From NCBI GenBank assembly GCA_024509875.1, contig JAMPIV010009928.1, positions 712,001 to 776,000 of the forward strand: DNA of 64,000 bases. Direction: 5' to 3'. Shown here in pieces: positions 12,189-23,413 of this stretch. The position numbers and the translations under genes were made by a program. This stretch comes from Oreohelix idahoensis (taxonomy: Eukaryota > Mollusca > Gastropoda > Stylommatophora > Oreohelicidae). Under the pieces are notes generated by a model. The model made no database searches. It was not told the origin of the DNA and saw nothing but the letters and a program-made list of their open reading frames with translations. Each line of letters starts with the position of its first letter. Position 1 is the first letter of the stretch.

Positions 12189-14076
12189 GCAGCTCTTCAA
12201 TAAATTAATATGAAACAAATATAAAGGTATGTTATCAGGCACTCGCAGGAAATAAAGAAGTAGAACACCAGACAACAGAAAAACAACAGACATGAGTGGC
12301 TTACCCAGGATTTGAACACTGGACCTTCCGTGCGACAACCCCGCCTAGCCATGCAAGCGAATCACACTATCCGCTCTGCCATCTACGCATCATCATAAAA
12401 TGATGTTTCAATGGCAGGTCAATAGTGCGAACCACAATACACGACACCAGAAGTCCTCCATGGGCAGTTCAGCCTATTAATGACGCAATCACTTCTGTTG
12501 TATTTCTATCAAGCAGTATAGGCCGAATCCAACAAGACCCTTAGGACCTTAATACTGTGTCCAGTAAATGATAGTAGACTAGAACAGTGAGAACAGGATA
12601 GTGGGTAGGTTTGGTATTGTACAAACATTTATTACAAATAAGGGAGGGAAACCTGAGGCCTGTAAACAGTAAATTAATATGAAACAAATATAAAGGTATG
12701 TTATCAGGCACTCGCAGGAAATAAAGAAGTAGAACACCAGACAACAGAAAAACAACAGACATGAGTGGCTTACCCAGGATTTGAACACTGGACCTTCCGT
12801 GCGACAACCCCGCCTAGCCATGCAAGCGAATCACACTATCCGCTCTGCCATCTACGCATCATCATAAAATGATGTTTCAATGGCAGGTCAATAGTGCGAA
12901 CCACAATACACGACACCAGAAGTCCTCCATGGGCAGTTCAGCCTATTAATGACGCAATCACTTCTGTTGTATTTCTATCAAGCAGTATAGGCCGAATCCA
13001 ACAAGACCCTTAGGACCTTAATACTGTGTCCAGTAAATGATAGTAGACTAGAACAGTGAGAACAGGATAGTGGGTAGGTTTGGTATTGTACAAACATTTA
13101 TTACAAATAAGGGAGGGAAACCTGAGGCCTGTAAACAGTAAATTAATATGAAACAAATATAAAGGTATGTTATCAGGCACTCGCAGGAAATAAAGAAGTA
13201 GAACACCAGACAACAGAAAAACAACAGACATGAGTGGCTTACCCAGGATTTGAACACTGGACCTTCCGTGCGACAACCCCGCCTAGCCATGCAAGCGAAT
13301 CACACTATCCGCTCTGCCATCTACGCATCATCATAAAATGATGTTTCAATGGCAGGTCAATAGTGCGAACCACAATACACGACACCAGAAGTCCTCCATG
13401 GGCAGTTCAGCCTATTAATGACGCAATCACTTCTGTTGTATTTCTATCAAGCAGTATAGGCCGAATCCAACAAGACCCTTAGGACCTTAATACTGTGTCC
13501 AGTAAATGATAGTAGACTAGAACAGTGAGAACAGGATAGTGGGTAGGTTTGGTATTGTACAAACATTTATTACAAATAAGGGAGGGAAACCTGAGGCCTG
13601 TAAACAGTAAATTAATATGAAACAAATATAAAGGTATGTTATCAGGCACTCGCAGGAAATAAAGAAGTAGAACACCAGACAACAGAAAAACAACAGACAT
13701 GAGTGGCTTACCCAGGATTTGAACACTGGACCTTCCGTGCGACAACCCCGCCTAGCCATGCAAGCGAATCACACTATCCGCTCTGCCATCTACGCATCAT
13801 CATAAAATGATGTTTCAATGGCAGGTCAATAGTGCGAACCACAATACACGACACCAGAAGTCCTCCATGGGCAGTTCAGCCTATTAATGACGCAATCACT
13901 TCTGTTGTATTTCTATCAAGCAGTATAGGCCGAATCCAACAAGACCCTTAGGACCTTAATACTGTGTCCAGTAAATGATAGTAGACTAGAACAGTGAGAA
14001 CAGGATAGTGGGTAGGTTTGGTATTGTACAAACATTTATTACAAATAAGGGAGGGAAACCTGAGGCCTGTAAACAG

Positions 14077-14258
14077 TAAATTAATATGAAACAAATATAA
14101 AGGTATGTTATCAGGCACTCGCAGGAAATAAAGAAGTAGAACACCAGACAACAGAAAAACAACAGACATGAGTGGCTTACCCAGGATTTGAACACTGGAC
14201 CTTCCGTGCGACAACCCCGCCTAGCCATGCAAGCGAATCACACTATCCGCTCTGCCAT
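14077..14258 (-). repeat. tRNA-derived SINE copy (example unit; others at 12201, 12670, 13139, 13608 minus; 14287, 14758 plus)
   Basis: Read on the minus strand, the head has a perfect polymerase III A box (TGGCAGAGCGG, fits TRGYNNANNNG) and, 53 bases later, a perfect B box (GTTCAAATC, fits GWTCRANNC). The B box sits in a T-arm-like CCAG...CTGG stem. The long spacing suggests a class II tRNA ancestor. About 90 bp of non-tRNA body follows. The head could drive polymerase III transcription. Confidence 0.75.
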
Positions 14259-14286
14259 CTACGCATCATCATAAAATGATGTTTCA
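14259..14286. repeat. Centre of the SINE palindrome
   Basis: This 28-bp spacer separates the left arm (ending ccgctctgccat) from the right arm (starting atggcagagcgg). It carries its own small hairpin, catcat-aaa-atgatg. The right arm (14287-14973) pairs with the end of the left arm over nearly 690 bp. Confidence 0.85.
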
Positions 14287-14985
14287 ATGGCAGAGCGGAT
14301 AGTGTGATTCGCTTGCATGGCTAGGCGGGGTTGTCGCACGGAAGGTCCAGTGTTCAAATCCTGGGTAAGCCACTCATGTCTGTTGTTTTTCTGTTGTCTG
14401 GTGTTCTACTTCTTTATTTCCTGCGAGTGCCTGATAACATACCTTTATATTTGTTTCATATTAATTTACTGTTTACAGGCCTCAGGTTTCCCTCCCTTAT
14501 TTGTAATAAATGTTTGTACAATACCAAACCTACCCACTATCCTGTTCTCACTGTTCTAGTCTCTACTATCATTTACTGGACACAGTATTAAGGTCCTAAG
14601 GGTCTTGTTGGATTCGGCCTATACTGCTTGATAGAAATACAACAGAAGTGATTGCGTCATTAATAGGCTGAACTGCCCATGGAGGACTTCTGGTGTCGTG
14701 TATTGTGGTTCGCACTATTGACCTGCCATTGAAACATCATTTTATGATGATGCGTAGATGGCAGAGCGGATAGTGTGATTCGCTTGCATGGCTAGGCGGG
14801 GTTGTCGCACGGAAGGTCCAGTGTTCAAATCCTGGGTAAGCCACTCATGTCTGTTGTTTTTCTGTTGTCTGGTGTTCTACTTCTTTATTTCCTGCGAGTG
14901 CCTGATAACATACCTTTATATTTGTTTCATATTAATTTACTGTTTACAGGCCTCCGGTTTCCCTCCCTTATTTGCAGCTCTTCAA

Positions 14986-15720
14986 CAATGGCATCCTCAA
15001 ATGGGTAGTCTGTGGAAAATGAGTTGAAGCTGATAATACACAAATGTCCGCACAAACTGAATAAACGTTTAACTCGTGAAGAAATCTATTTTATCCTTAT
15101 TTATTAAAAACTTGAAAAAAAAATAAAAATTGGTACAATAGGCCTACAAGTAATTATATAATTCATTAACAATATACGTGCAATGTATGTAATAAATTAT
15201 TTATAGTAAATGCCGGGACACTAATTTTTAAATACAAGGTAAATAATCCTGCATATAGTTTACATCAGAACAATAATTTTAAATACAGAGTTGTGCTAGT
15301 CCGAACAATTTCTTTCAAGGGAAACAATTTTAAAATAAAAGGCACAAGATTACTTCAGCAGACAAGATGACACGTTCGCGTATCGACAATTGATCATATT
15401 ATATAAACATCAAGACACTATTCACCATAATTATAAGTTGAACTTGATATTTTTATTCATCAATTTAAAAAACAACAACTTCAGAACAATAAGATAACTC
15501 GCTTGGCAAAGTGCTTCACGTTAAAGCTAGGTTTAAATCCCCTTACACATAGAAAAAAATGTTCGCAAAATGCTACCCATAATATCTGTTTTCGCTAAGC
15601 TTCTTAATCTCCCAATGATAGCATAATGTTAAAAATAACGTGGACAGAAAAAAAAAGAATAATGCTGATGCCTTGAAGAGACCAATGCGCACAAGATGCA
15701 TATTCCTCATGTTAGAAGGA
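14986..15720. other. AT-rich intergenic DNA
   Basis: No coding signature, RNA gene or clear repeat is visible. Confidence 0.5.
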
Positions 15721-16132
15721 AGCAGTACACTTTCTATGGGCATGTTATGGGAGAAGACAAAAGTTGGAATATATTGTGACAACAGGAAAGACTGAAGGAA
15801 AAAGTTGGAATATATCGTGACAACAGGACAGATTGAAGGAAAAAGTTGGAATATATCGTGACAACAGGAAAGATTGAAGGAAAAAGTTGGAATATATCGT
15901 GACAACAGGAAAGATTGAAGGAAAAAGTTGGAATATATTGTGACAACAGGACAGATTGAAGGAAAAAGTTGGAATATATCGTGACAACAGGAAAGATTGA
16001 AGGAAAAAGACATACAGGACGACAAAGAGAGAAGGTACTGGACGGTTTGACAAAGAAAGAAATCAATAACAGAACTGATCCCTCCGAAGACGGCGAGTAT
16101 TTGCCTGAATGGCGAGAGGACACCTGTTAGCG
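15721..16132 (+). pseudogene. C-terminal tail of a dead LINE RT, internally expanded
   Basis: The segment after the tandem block reads as a LINE tail (VTTGKIEGKRHTGRQREK...DGLTK, plus strand), a motif family typical of the end of RTE/Jockey-like RT proteins. Upstream is FYGHVMGEDKS, the segment normally just before it. Between the two a 41-bp stretch has been repeated. No RT core is present, so this is only a fragment. Confidence 0.7.
15763..16010. repeat. 41-bp minisatellite, six copies, inside the LINE tail
   Basis: The word gttggaatat recurs at 15763, 15804, 15845, 15886, 15927 and 15968, exactly 41 bp apart. Units differ by few bases (tattg/tatcg, gaaag/gacag). The unit is not a multiple of three, so the LINE frame rotates from copy to copy. 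Confidence 0.9.
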
Positions 16133-16388
16133 TACAGGGAAAATAGGATACCGGTACTAACGTAAAATCAGTCTCAGGTTAGATATACTAACCGGAGATT
16201 TCGCCTCGAGTAATCATCATCAAAGCAGGCGTATATTAAATTTTTAAAAAACCAAAAAACTAAACAGAATTGATAAATAGCACTGAGGACGTGAACTTGT
16301 GGACAGTCATGATCGCCTACGCCACGGAACTTGAAGATAAAGATTCTCCCGTTCGTCAATAATATTGCATCGTTGTTTACAGATGGGT

Positions 16389-16634
16389 TTAGCTGGTAGC
16401 GCATTTTCCGTACACGGAGAGGAACTCTCCCACGATGTTGGATTGGCAGTACAGACCATCACCGCACGGGCAGGCAGATTCCATTTCATCTGATGAGCAG
16501 TTGTCACCCTCCCTCCCTATTCTCTTGCAGTAGACGTAAGAGCGCAGATATTCGTCCCTGACACAACAGTAGTTGGGAGGACATATATCAAAGCGATGTC
16601 TGAGGCTCGGGTTGCATTCCATTTCGATCTTGTC
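16389..16634 (-). CDS. Prokineticin/astakine-like secreted peptide, exon 2 (cysteine-rich domain)
   Basis: On the minus strand a polypyrimidine tract ending CACAG at 16635 precedes an open 81-codon exon closing with TAA at 16389-16391. It carries ten cysteines in the prokineticin (AVIT/colipase-like) order: C, C, CC, C, C, C-x-C, C, C. It also has GREGDNC, a hallmark-like segment of that family between cysteines 5 and 6, and CPCGDGLYC. The exon starts in phase 0 and joins exon 1 (25777-25697), which ends in phase 0, giving 108 residues, close to known prokineticin precursors. The mature peptide lacks the AVIT N-terminus and begins near QDKIEMEC, as expected for invertebrate astakine-type members, which act as secreted cytokines in blood-cell formation in crustaceans. 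The role here is inferred from family only. I found no clear poly(A) signal. Confidence 0.8.
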   Translation of the reverse strand, partial: DKIEMECNPSLRHRFDICPPNYCCVRDEYLRSYVYCKRIGREGDNCSSDEMESACPCGDGLYCQSNIVGEFLSVYGKCATS

Positions 16635-16705
16635 CTGTGATTGAAAAAAAAAAAACAACAACAACAACAAATATATCATCTTGAAAATACGAATTTGTAC
16701 ATATT

Positions 16706-16798
16706 TTTTATACCACCTACCTACCCACCCACCCACCTACTTACTTACCCACCCACCCACCCACCTACCTACCAATGTGCCGACCTTCTTGCTTGCTG

Positions 16799-16860
<62 letters not shown>

Positions 16861-16912
16861 TTACCGTTCTATCTGTCTATCTATCTGTCTGCCTGCCTGC
16901 CTGTCTGTCTGT
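16706..16912. repeat. Microsatellites: CCTA/CCAC-type run, then (CTAT)n and (CTGC/CTGT)n
   Basis: Tetranucleotide runs lie just upstream of exon 2 in the large intron of the prokineticin-like gene. Frames across them (poly LSIY) are artefacts. Confidence 0.95.
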
Positions 16913-16974
16913 GATGACATTGTCTATTCCCCGTCTGTCTGCCAATATGTCAGTCTATCTCTGTATATACACAT

Positions 16975-17205
16975 TCTTCTTCTTCTTCCGTCCTTAGCCA
17001 ACGACCGGCAAAGCAGTCAGTGGCCATTACGCCTAGTGGCGTCTTAAGGGCAACAGCGAATAGATTTTCTTTGCCGTTGTTCCCATCACGCCTAATGGCG
17101 TCTTTAGGGCAACGACAAATCAATCCGTTTGCTGTTGTTTCCGTAATCAAAGTGACTGGCAAACGGGTGATCAGCCCGTTGGGATATATACACATGCTCT
17201 GATCC
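16975..17205. repeat. Diverged tandem repeats around a ggcgtctt-agggcaac core
   Basis: Two to three diverged copies of a roughly 60-70-bp unit share acgcctaatggcgtctttag and a gttgttcccat-like segment, within the intron of the prokineticin-like gene. Origin unknown. Confidence 0.55.
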
Positions 17206-17209
17206 AATT

Positions 17210-17799
17210 ACCCGGAGTTAGGCTAACAACTGGAAAACAAGTGGACCCACATATTACTGAATTGATTTCATAGACAACCGTTACAGGTTTTAGGGCGATG
17301 TGACGCCCTCTTTTCCTTTATGTCCCAAGAGTGTTTATGCAGGAATACTAAATTTTATACTTTGCCCATAGTTTTAAGAAAGCGTGCTTAATTTAGCTTT
17401 TTTGAACATTCTGAAAGGCATTCACATACTTATGAAATGGCCCGACCCAATTCTCACCACCGTAGGTTTTATTATAAATTTAATATACAGTCGTATATAA
17501 TGAGTCATGAATGAAGTGCTGGGCCTAGGGAGGTTTACGGGATCATCAACATATTCCCTATTATTTCCCCTTTTCTCGATGAATATAACACTGGATACGT
17601 AGTATTATAATTCAGTTTGTTTGTTTTGTTAATATTAATTTACAATTTCATTCAAAATAATATACGTTTCTCAGACTCGGCAAAGCCTAATTATAACCAA
17701 ACGAGATACCGAGCGGCTCTTGGCGGAATAATGTACCATATCGTAGAGCATCATCCGGCTCGTGGGGACATATAAATGTTAAAAGGTGCGAAATTATAC
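17210..17799. other. Intronic DNA without recognisable features
   Basis: AT-rich intron sequence between repeats and the Tc1 element. I see no exon or transposon here. Confidence 0.5.
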
Positions 17800-18163
17800 T
17801 ACTCGTCAAAAGTCAAGGGCCACCCTTTTATTTTCAATACACTTTTATATAAGCGCATAGAATGATTAAATGAAGGAATTTTTTTAGTAAAAATGGGTGC
17901 AATATTTTCCTCTGACAGTCCTCTATGCACGTTAAGCATAAAAACAACTCACCGACAACCATGGTGATCACGTGCAATTTGGTTTGCTGACCATAAATTC
18001 ACATTTTTAATCTGTTTTTTTCAAACTTCCGTACAACCAAACAGGTGAAGTAATCGTGCTGATTGACATTCCACGTGCAATGGCGACTTTTCGTGAACAG
18101 AGTTCACTCTTAATTTGTTTTACAATCAGCAGACTTAGGGTAGTTTCATCACTTGCAAAAACC

Positions 18164-18608
18164 ATGCCACCGAGAAGAAGTCTTGACACCTTACAAAGAA
18201 TGAGTGCTATAGCGTGGGTTGAAAGTGGTTTATCTGTCCGTGAGGTTGCTAGACAGCTTGCAGTGTCACACTCTACTATCCAAAGAATTTTGGAGAGATT
18301 TCAGGCCACAGGAAGTGTGGAGGATCGCCACCGGCCAGGTCGCCCTAGATGCACCAATAGACATGATGACCTGTACCTCTTGTTGTCAGCCCTGCACCAT
18401 CGAACAGTGACTTGTTCCACTCTAAGATGTCAGCTGAGACAAACTGTAAACGTTAATGTCAGTCAAAGCACCATTCGCAGACGTTTACATGAATTTGGAC
18501 TGGCTGCTCGACGTCCTGCAGTCAGAATCCTTCTTACTCCTGCTCATCGCAGAGCCCGTGTTGTTTGGTGTCGCGAGCACATCCGATGGACAAGGCAACA
18601 ATGGAGTC
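18164..18608 (+). pseudogene. Tc1 transposase, N-terminal half (DNA-binding domains)
   Basis: Starts at ATG 18164 (context accATGcca). An in-frame ATG at 18056 is also possible, but the family normally starts near the MPPRRSL-like segment. Contains paired helix-turn-helix domains: a first one with LSVREVARQLAVSHSTIQRI, then a GRPR AT-hook-like linker and a second HTH ending in RRRLHEFGL. Coding is cut at codon 148 by the LINE, whose target duplication (caatggagtc) is 18599-18608. The other half resumes at 22777 in the same frame, so the insertion itself caused no reading error in the ancestral gene. Confidence 0.9.
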
Positions 18609-18650
18609 TTCTTCTTCTTCTTCTTCTCGTTCACTGTTGTTTAGAAATGT

Positions 18651-19631
18651 CTACACAAGAAGTCCGGTTTTCTGGATGTATGTTGCTGTGGTTGAAAGTT
18701 CTTCAAGACTCCCAAACAGCTTTGTGTGGATGTGCGTCTCTGTGGGCCAATGTTCAGTTCGCAATTGACTAAGCATGTGGCAGTCTTGCAGGATGTGTTC
18801 GGCTGTCTGTGCTGCCTGTCCACACGTACATAGGGGTGATGGGACCAATCTCAGTCTGTATAAGTGACTGTTCAGTCTGTTGTGTCCTGTTCTCATACGG
18901 AACAGGATCACCTGTTTTGCTCGATCAAGATATTGATAGTTGTCTCTTTGTTGATCAATTTTCCTGATGGCCTTGATAAGGGTCTTCTTTTCCTGGAATG
19001 TGATTGTTTGTTCTTTTTGTTCCTGTGTTGCTCCCTCTTTTGCTAACATATCTGCTCTCTCTTTTCCTGGTATGCCACAGTGTGATGGTATCCACTGTAG
19101 CACTACCCTTCTTTTGATATTTACTTCGCATAGGACTTTGTTTAATTCTGGCAGTTTATCACTGTTGAGGGCTTGCAGAACTGACATTGCATCGGTAAGG
19201 AATACAACCTGCTGACATTGGCTTATTGTGTTATTTATTATTCCTGCAGCAATGCTTATGGCCTGTACTTCAGCAGCATAGTTTGAACAGAATATTCCAG
19301 TAGGTGAACAGGTGGATTCATTTTCTTTGTCTGGATAGACCACATAAACTCCTGCGCCTCCGTTCTTCACTGCTCTGGTTGCAGATCCATCAGTATATAC
19401 TTGGATCCATGCTTCTCTGGGGTATAGTTCTTCAATCATGTCACATGCTGCTATTTTCCTTTGGAGAGTATTTAGCTCTCCCATGGGGCAGGTGGTAGTT
19501 ATGGAGGTCTTAATACTGAAATTTTGATGTTGTTCCCATGGGGTTGGGAGGAGTGTGGGAGTTATTTCCTTAGTGATGTCTGGTAGTTCATCCTTGTATG
19601 TTCTAATTAGTTTTTTTGGACCGATGCACAA
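18651..19631 (-). pseudogene. LINE RNase H domain and C-terminal Cys/His finger
   Basis: Contains VYTDGSATR (Asp), YAAEVQAIS (Glu), LTDAMSV (Asp) and IPSHCGIPGKERAD (His, Asp), then a CTCGQAAQTAEHILQDC finger (C-x-C...H...C). It is joined to the RT frame through a run of seven A (T7 on the plus strand, 19611-19617). Dropping one A would make RT and RNase H one continuous frame, so this is a one-base indel in a homopolymer, genuine or from sequencing. Confidence 0.9.
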
Positions 19632-21589
19632 AACTGCTTCTCTTCAACCTCCCACTGGCTAAATCTCCAAATCTAGTTTTCATTGGATGTGCGGGCATGT
19701 TCTTGTACTTTTCTGCTTGGATCAGGGTCTTAGTGTCTCGTCTGTATAATAAAGGTGGAATGCCTGTGATTTTTTCCATTTCATTTATTGGTGTGGTCTT
19801 CATGGCACCCGTGATCAACCTAAGCGCTTGATTTTGTACTTTATCTAAGGCTTGTAGGTGTGATTTGGCTGCTGTAGACCATGCTGCTGATCCGTACTCT
19901 AATATAGGTCTTATTGCACCTGTATACACTTTCTTTAGTGTTGTTTCGTTAGCTCCCCAACTTGATCCAGCTATTTTCCTCAGTATGGAAAGTTTTCTTC
20001 TCGCTTTAGCCTCTGTTCTCTCGATGTGGTGCCTCCATGTCATTCTCTTATCTAATGTAATGCCCAAGTACACCGGTTCCTCATCTGTTTGGACATGTAT
20101 ATTTCCAAGTCGTATCTCTCCTGCTTTGTCTTTGTTGGAGAGCGTGAAAAGTGTTGTTGATGATTTTTCAGCGTTGATCTGCACCATCCATTTCTCTGCC
20201 CATGCTGCTATGTTGTCTGCTGCCCTTTGTATTCGCTTATTAGCGATAGTTAGATGTTCTTCTACACACCACACCACCAAGTCGTCAGCGTATAGGGCAG
20301 CTCTCACACCTTGTGGCAGATCGTGGATGAGGTCATTGATGAATACAAGGAACAGGGTGGGAGACAATACTGAGCCTTGAGGAACTCCATGTTTTAGGAG
20401 GATTTTCTTGCTGTTGTGACCTTCCATAGTGACTCTTGCTTTCCGATTGTGTAGGAACGACTGGATCCATTTTCTCATATTACCCTTGATTCCGTTCCTT
20501 TGCAGTTTTACTATTAACCCGTCTTTCCATACTTTGTCAAAAGCTTTTTGGAGATCTATCCATAGGGTAAAGACTTTTCTCTTTTCTTGGAAGGCATCTT
20601 CAACGATCTGTGACAGGTATGTGATTTGGTCTTCTGTGCTGCTGCACTCTCTAAACCCTGCTTGTTCTGGCACTAAAATTTTCTCGGATTCCAAGTACCA
20701 TTTCAATCTTCTGTTGATCATCCTCTCCATTGTCTTACATACACAGCTTGTTAGGCTTATTGGTCTGTAGCTGGTGGCCTTCTGTTGTTCTTTTCCTTTC
20801 TTTATGATGGGACACATGAGCGCCTCTCTCCATATCTGTGGCACACTGCCTGTCATCCAACTGTAGTTGTATATTTGCAACAGTTTGCTCATTGCTGTAT
20901 ATCCTAGGTGTTTTAGCATTTCGTTGGTTATACCATCCGGGCCTGGTGATTTCCTGTCTTTAAGTTTCCACACGGCTGTTTTTAACTCGTCCATATTGAA
21001 AGGTTTGGACATAACGTCCGGACTGTTTCCATTAGTTCTAGTGTGGATTATTTCTTGACGAATGTCTCGTTGTCTGCGTAAATTGACGGAGATGTTACTT
21101 TCATTTCTGTAGGATTCCGCAAATATGTCTGCTGCTTGTTTGCCGGTATATAGTTTCCCTGCATCGTCTAGTGTAATGGTTTGTCGTTGAGAATTGTTAT
21201 CGTCATTCAATTGTTTAGTGAGTTTCCACAACTTTCTCCCTTCCTTTTCAAGGTTTAGTTTATATGTTTTTTCCCTCCAGCTTCTCCTCTGGGCTTCTAG
21301 CTTTCCTTTAATGAATTTTGCTTTTGCCTTTTGTAGCATGATATGGTTCTGTTGGGATGGTTGTACCTCTGCAGTGTGCCTTGCTTCATTCATATCTTCA
21401 TGTAGGTTTTGTAGTGTGTTGGACCAATATGGTACATAGTTCTTCCTCGCTCCTCTCGGTATTGTCTCCTTTGCTGCCTTGAGTACTCCATTATTAAAAT
21501 CCCAGATGACTCTGTTAATGTCTCTGTCTAGTACCTTAATATCTTTTGTAAGCAGATTTGCTCTGTGTTGATAAATGGACCAATTTGCT
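19603..21589 (-). pseudogene. LINE reverse transcriptase
   Basis: Nearly complete RT on the minus strand. Motifs in order are KSPGPDGITNEML, SYRPISLTSC, IDLQKAFDKVW, HGVPQGSVLSP and the catalytic ALYADDLVVW, then the thumb with YGSAAWS. The frame is open upstream of the first Met at 21393, back to about 21589, where a run of eight A separates it from the endonuclease frame. Apart from these two homopolymer breaks the protein has no stop, so the copy is young. Confidence 0.92.
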
Positions 21590-21594
21590 TTTTT

Positions 21595-22500
21595 TTAATT
21601 CCATCTTGGCTGACTTGGACTTGTATTAATTGTTCTATTAATTTTGATGAATACAGGACGATGATCACTTCCACCGAGTTGTTCTCCTATTTCCCTTTCC
21701 ACTATCCCAGCCAAATCAGGTGTGCAGAATGCCAGGTCTGGAGTAGAGGTGCTATGCCATCTTCTGGAGTAAAAGGTTGGAGGATCATTAGGGTTGTTTA
21801 GAAGGGTTAGGTTATTGTCGTCTTGCCAGTTTTCTATCTCTTCGCCCCTTCTATCTAGCTGGTTGTATCCCCAGCTTTGGGAATGGCTGTTGAAGTCTCC
21901 CACCGCTATGAAGTTGCCAATGGGGACATCTATGCTAGTCATGTTCAGTGGTATGTCATTGGGGCAGTAGAAGTTTAGGAGATCCAGTTCCAGAGTGTTA
22001 TGTTTTAGATGGATTACTTGGTATTCTGCACCTTCTTTATATGTCTTGGATTCTATAGCGTTGAGGTTATTCCTTATCAGTGTTAGTATGCCACCCTTCT
22101 TCCGATCTTTTCTGTCAACTCTGAAGCATTGATAGCCCCGTATCTTAAAATGTTTTCCTTCCTGTAGGTGGGTTTCTTGTATGCAGCATATGCTAATTTC
22201 TTTCCGAAATAGGGTATTCTCTAGTTCAGTCTTTTTGTTGTTGACTCCCTCTGCATTCCAATGCATGACATTCAGAGGGGCCGTCGTCTTATCTGGTTGG
22301 CCAGTTACTTTCTCCTTCCGCCTCCTGGCTCCATTTGGCGGACTAAGGAGACCTCCAGTAGCTGAGGGTGGATTCTGTCGAGGCTCAGAATCCGGCACTG
22401 CTCCTGCCTGGAGGGACTTCACAGGGCGAGCACCATACCGATAATTTTTTGACATCTGTTGTGTAGACATATCAAACCAAAGCGGGTTGCATGGTACCAT
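21595..22500 (-). pseudogene. LINE AP-like endonuclease
   Basis: Endonuclease/exonuclease/phosphatase-fold domain that nicks the target DNA. The likely N-terminus of the domain is VMHWNAEGVNNKK (22270 downward). Motifs CCIQETHL (Glu), VGDFNSHSQSWG (Asp, Asn) and GGSDHRPV (Asp, His) are all present. It ends in a stop at the eight-A run (21589-21596), and the same sequence continues in the RT frame, so in the ancestor endonuclease and RT were one protein. Confidence 0.92.
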
Positions 22501-22776
22501 GGTTGCTGGTGCGCCTCCTGGCCTGGTACATCTGACTTCAGCACCTGTTTCTTAAGGCAGAGTGTGCTCATGCCTCCCCCTCTGGCTGGGGGATTTGATT
22601 TTGCCTTTACCTCGTTTGCTGTCCCATCTTGCCTCCCGCTGGGGTTGATACCCAACCTTCGGCAAGATTACTGGGTATAACGGGGTCCACCACGAGTAGG
22701 TGAGGTAGACTTGGGCAGGAGAGGCTAAGAGACATGTTGAGTCTTGTATTGCGCATCACTGCCCCATTTGGACCAT

Positions 22777-23413
22777 CAATGGAGTCAAGTTCTCTTCACT
22801 GATGAATCTCGCTTCACTGTGTCATTCAATGATGGCAGGATTCGAGTTTGGAGACGACCAGGAGAGCGATTTACTGATGACACAATTCGAGAGGTGGATC
22901 GTTATGGTAGGGGTTCTGTCATGGCCTGGGGGGGGGGGGGGCTTCTACAGACACGGCAGGATCCCACTCTACATCATCCAAGACAACTTGACCGGCCCAA
23001 GATACCAGAACGAAATCTTGAGACCAATTGTTCAGCCTGCTCTGGAGGCCATAGGTGGTAATGCCATCCTCCAAGATGATAACGCTCGACCCCATCGAGC
23101 TCGTGTGGTGAATGAGTTTATTCAGCAACATGCGATCATCAGGATGGCGTGGCCAGCTCGTTCACCTGACCTTTCTCCGATTGAGCACCTCTGGGATGTC
23201 CTTGGTCGAAGATTGCCAACAAATCACCCCCTGCCAATGGATGTTGCACAGCTGACTGCATTTCTGCTTCAGAAATGGCAAGCAGTTCCTCATGATACTC
23301 TTCGGACCCTTGTGGACTCGATGCGCCTACGCTGTCTTGAATGCCTTGCTGCAAACGGTGGTCATACCCGATTTCGAAATGTCTTTGTCCAATATCTATT
23401 GTGTGACTTTTGA
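22777..23413 (+). pseudogene. Tc1 transposase, catalytic half, with a G-run frameshift
   Basis: Resumes the transposase after the LINE. DDE residues are present: first Asp in LFTDES, second in QDDNARPH, and Glu in SPDLSPIEHLWD. Thirty-four residues separate the last two, the DD34E spacing of true Tc1. The frame breaks within a run of 14 G at 22928-22941, where the family has a glycine-rich WGG segment. The frame then continues to a stop at 23413. Both the LINE and this indel inactivate the gene. Confidence 0.92.

Larger units (their letters stand above)
12201..14973. repeat. Tandem and inverted array of a tRNA-headed SINE, flanked by a 12-bp target duplication
   Basis: Four full 469-bp units (starts 12201, 12670, 13139, 13608) and a 182-bp partial unit lie in minus orientation. 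After a 28-bp spacer the array turns around into 1.5 units in plus orientation. The direct repeat gcagctcttcaa flanks it exactly at 12189-12200 and 14974-14985, which looks like one target-site duplication around the whole structure. Units are nearly identical; the right arm differs by a 2-bp insertion and a single-base change. Each unit has a 182-bp SINE part plus 287 bp of other sequence. Short frames inside it are not genes. Confidence 0.9.
18609..22776 (-). mobile_element. LINE (endonuclease, RT, RNase H) inserted in the Tc1 transposase gene
   Basis: Flanked by a 10-bp target duplication caatggagtc (18599-18608 and 22777-22786). Its 3' tail is a (GAA)n run, seen as (TTC)n at 18609-18628. 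Length is 4168 bp. The order 5'UTR, endonuclease, RT, RNase H, Cys/His motif is complete for the catalytic protein. I see no separate ORF1 gag, so either the family lacks one or this copy is 5'-truncated by that much. It is the sister of the LINE at 8388-11360. Confidence 0.93.

Noticed and set aside
12201..14973. Seven tRNA-like heads as genuine tRNA genes
   Set aside because: A and B boxes fit, but I see no clean acceptor stem or complete cloverleaf, and a non-tRNA body is attached; a SINE is the better reading.
12135..15027. Repeated 80-88-residue frames, identical in several copies
   Set aside because: They are shadows of the SINE array in both orientations, have no family resemblance, and repeat only because the DNA repeats.
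16681..17047. Frames rich in LSIY repeats
   Set aside because: Translation of (CTAT)n and similar microsatellites; the same applies to 60810-61118.
19603..19631. Programmed frameshift between RT and RNase H at an A7 run
   Set aside because: A -1 slip would meet a stop at once; the needed shift is +1. A one-base homopolymer indel is simpler, and the related first LINE does not show a shift at this site in the same form.
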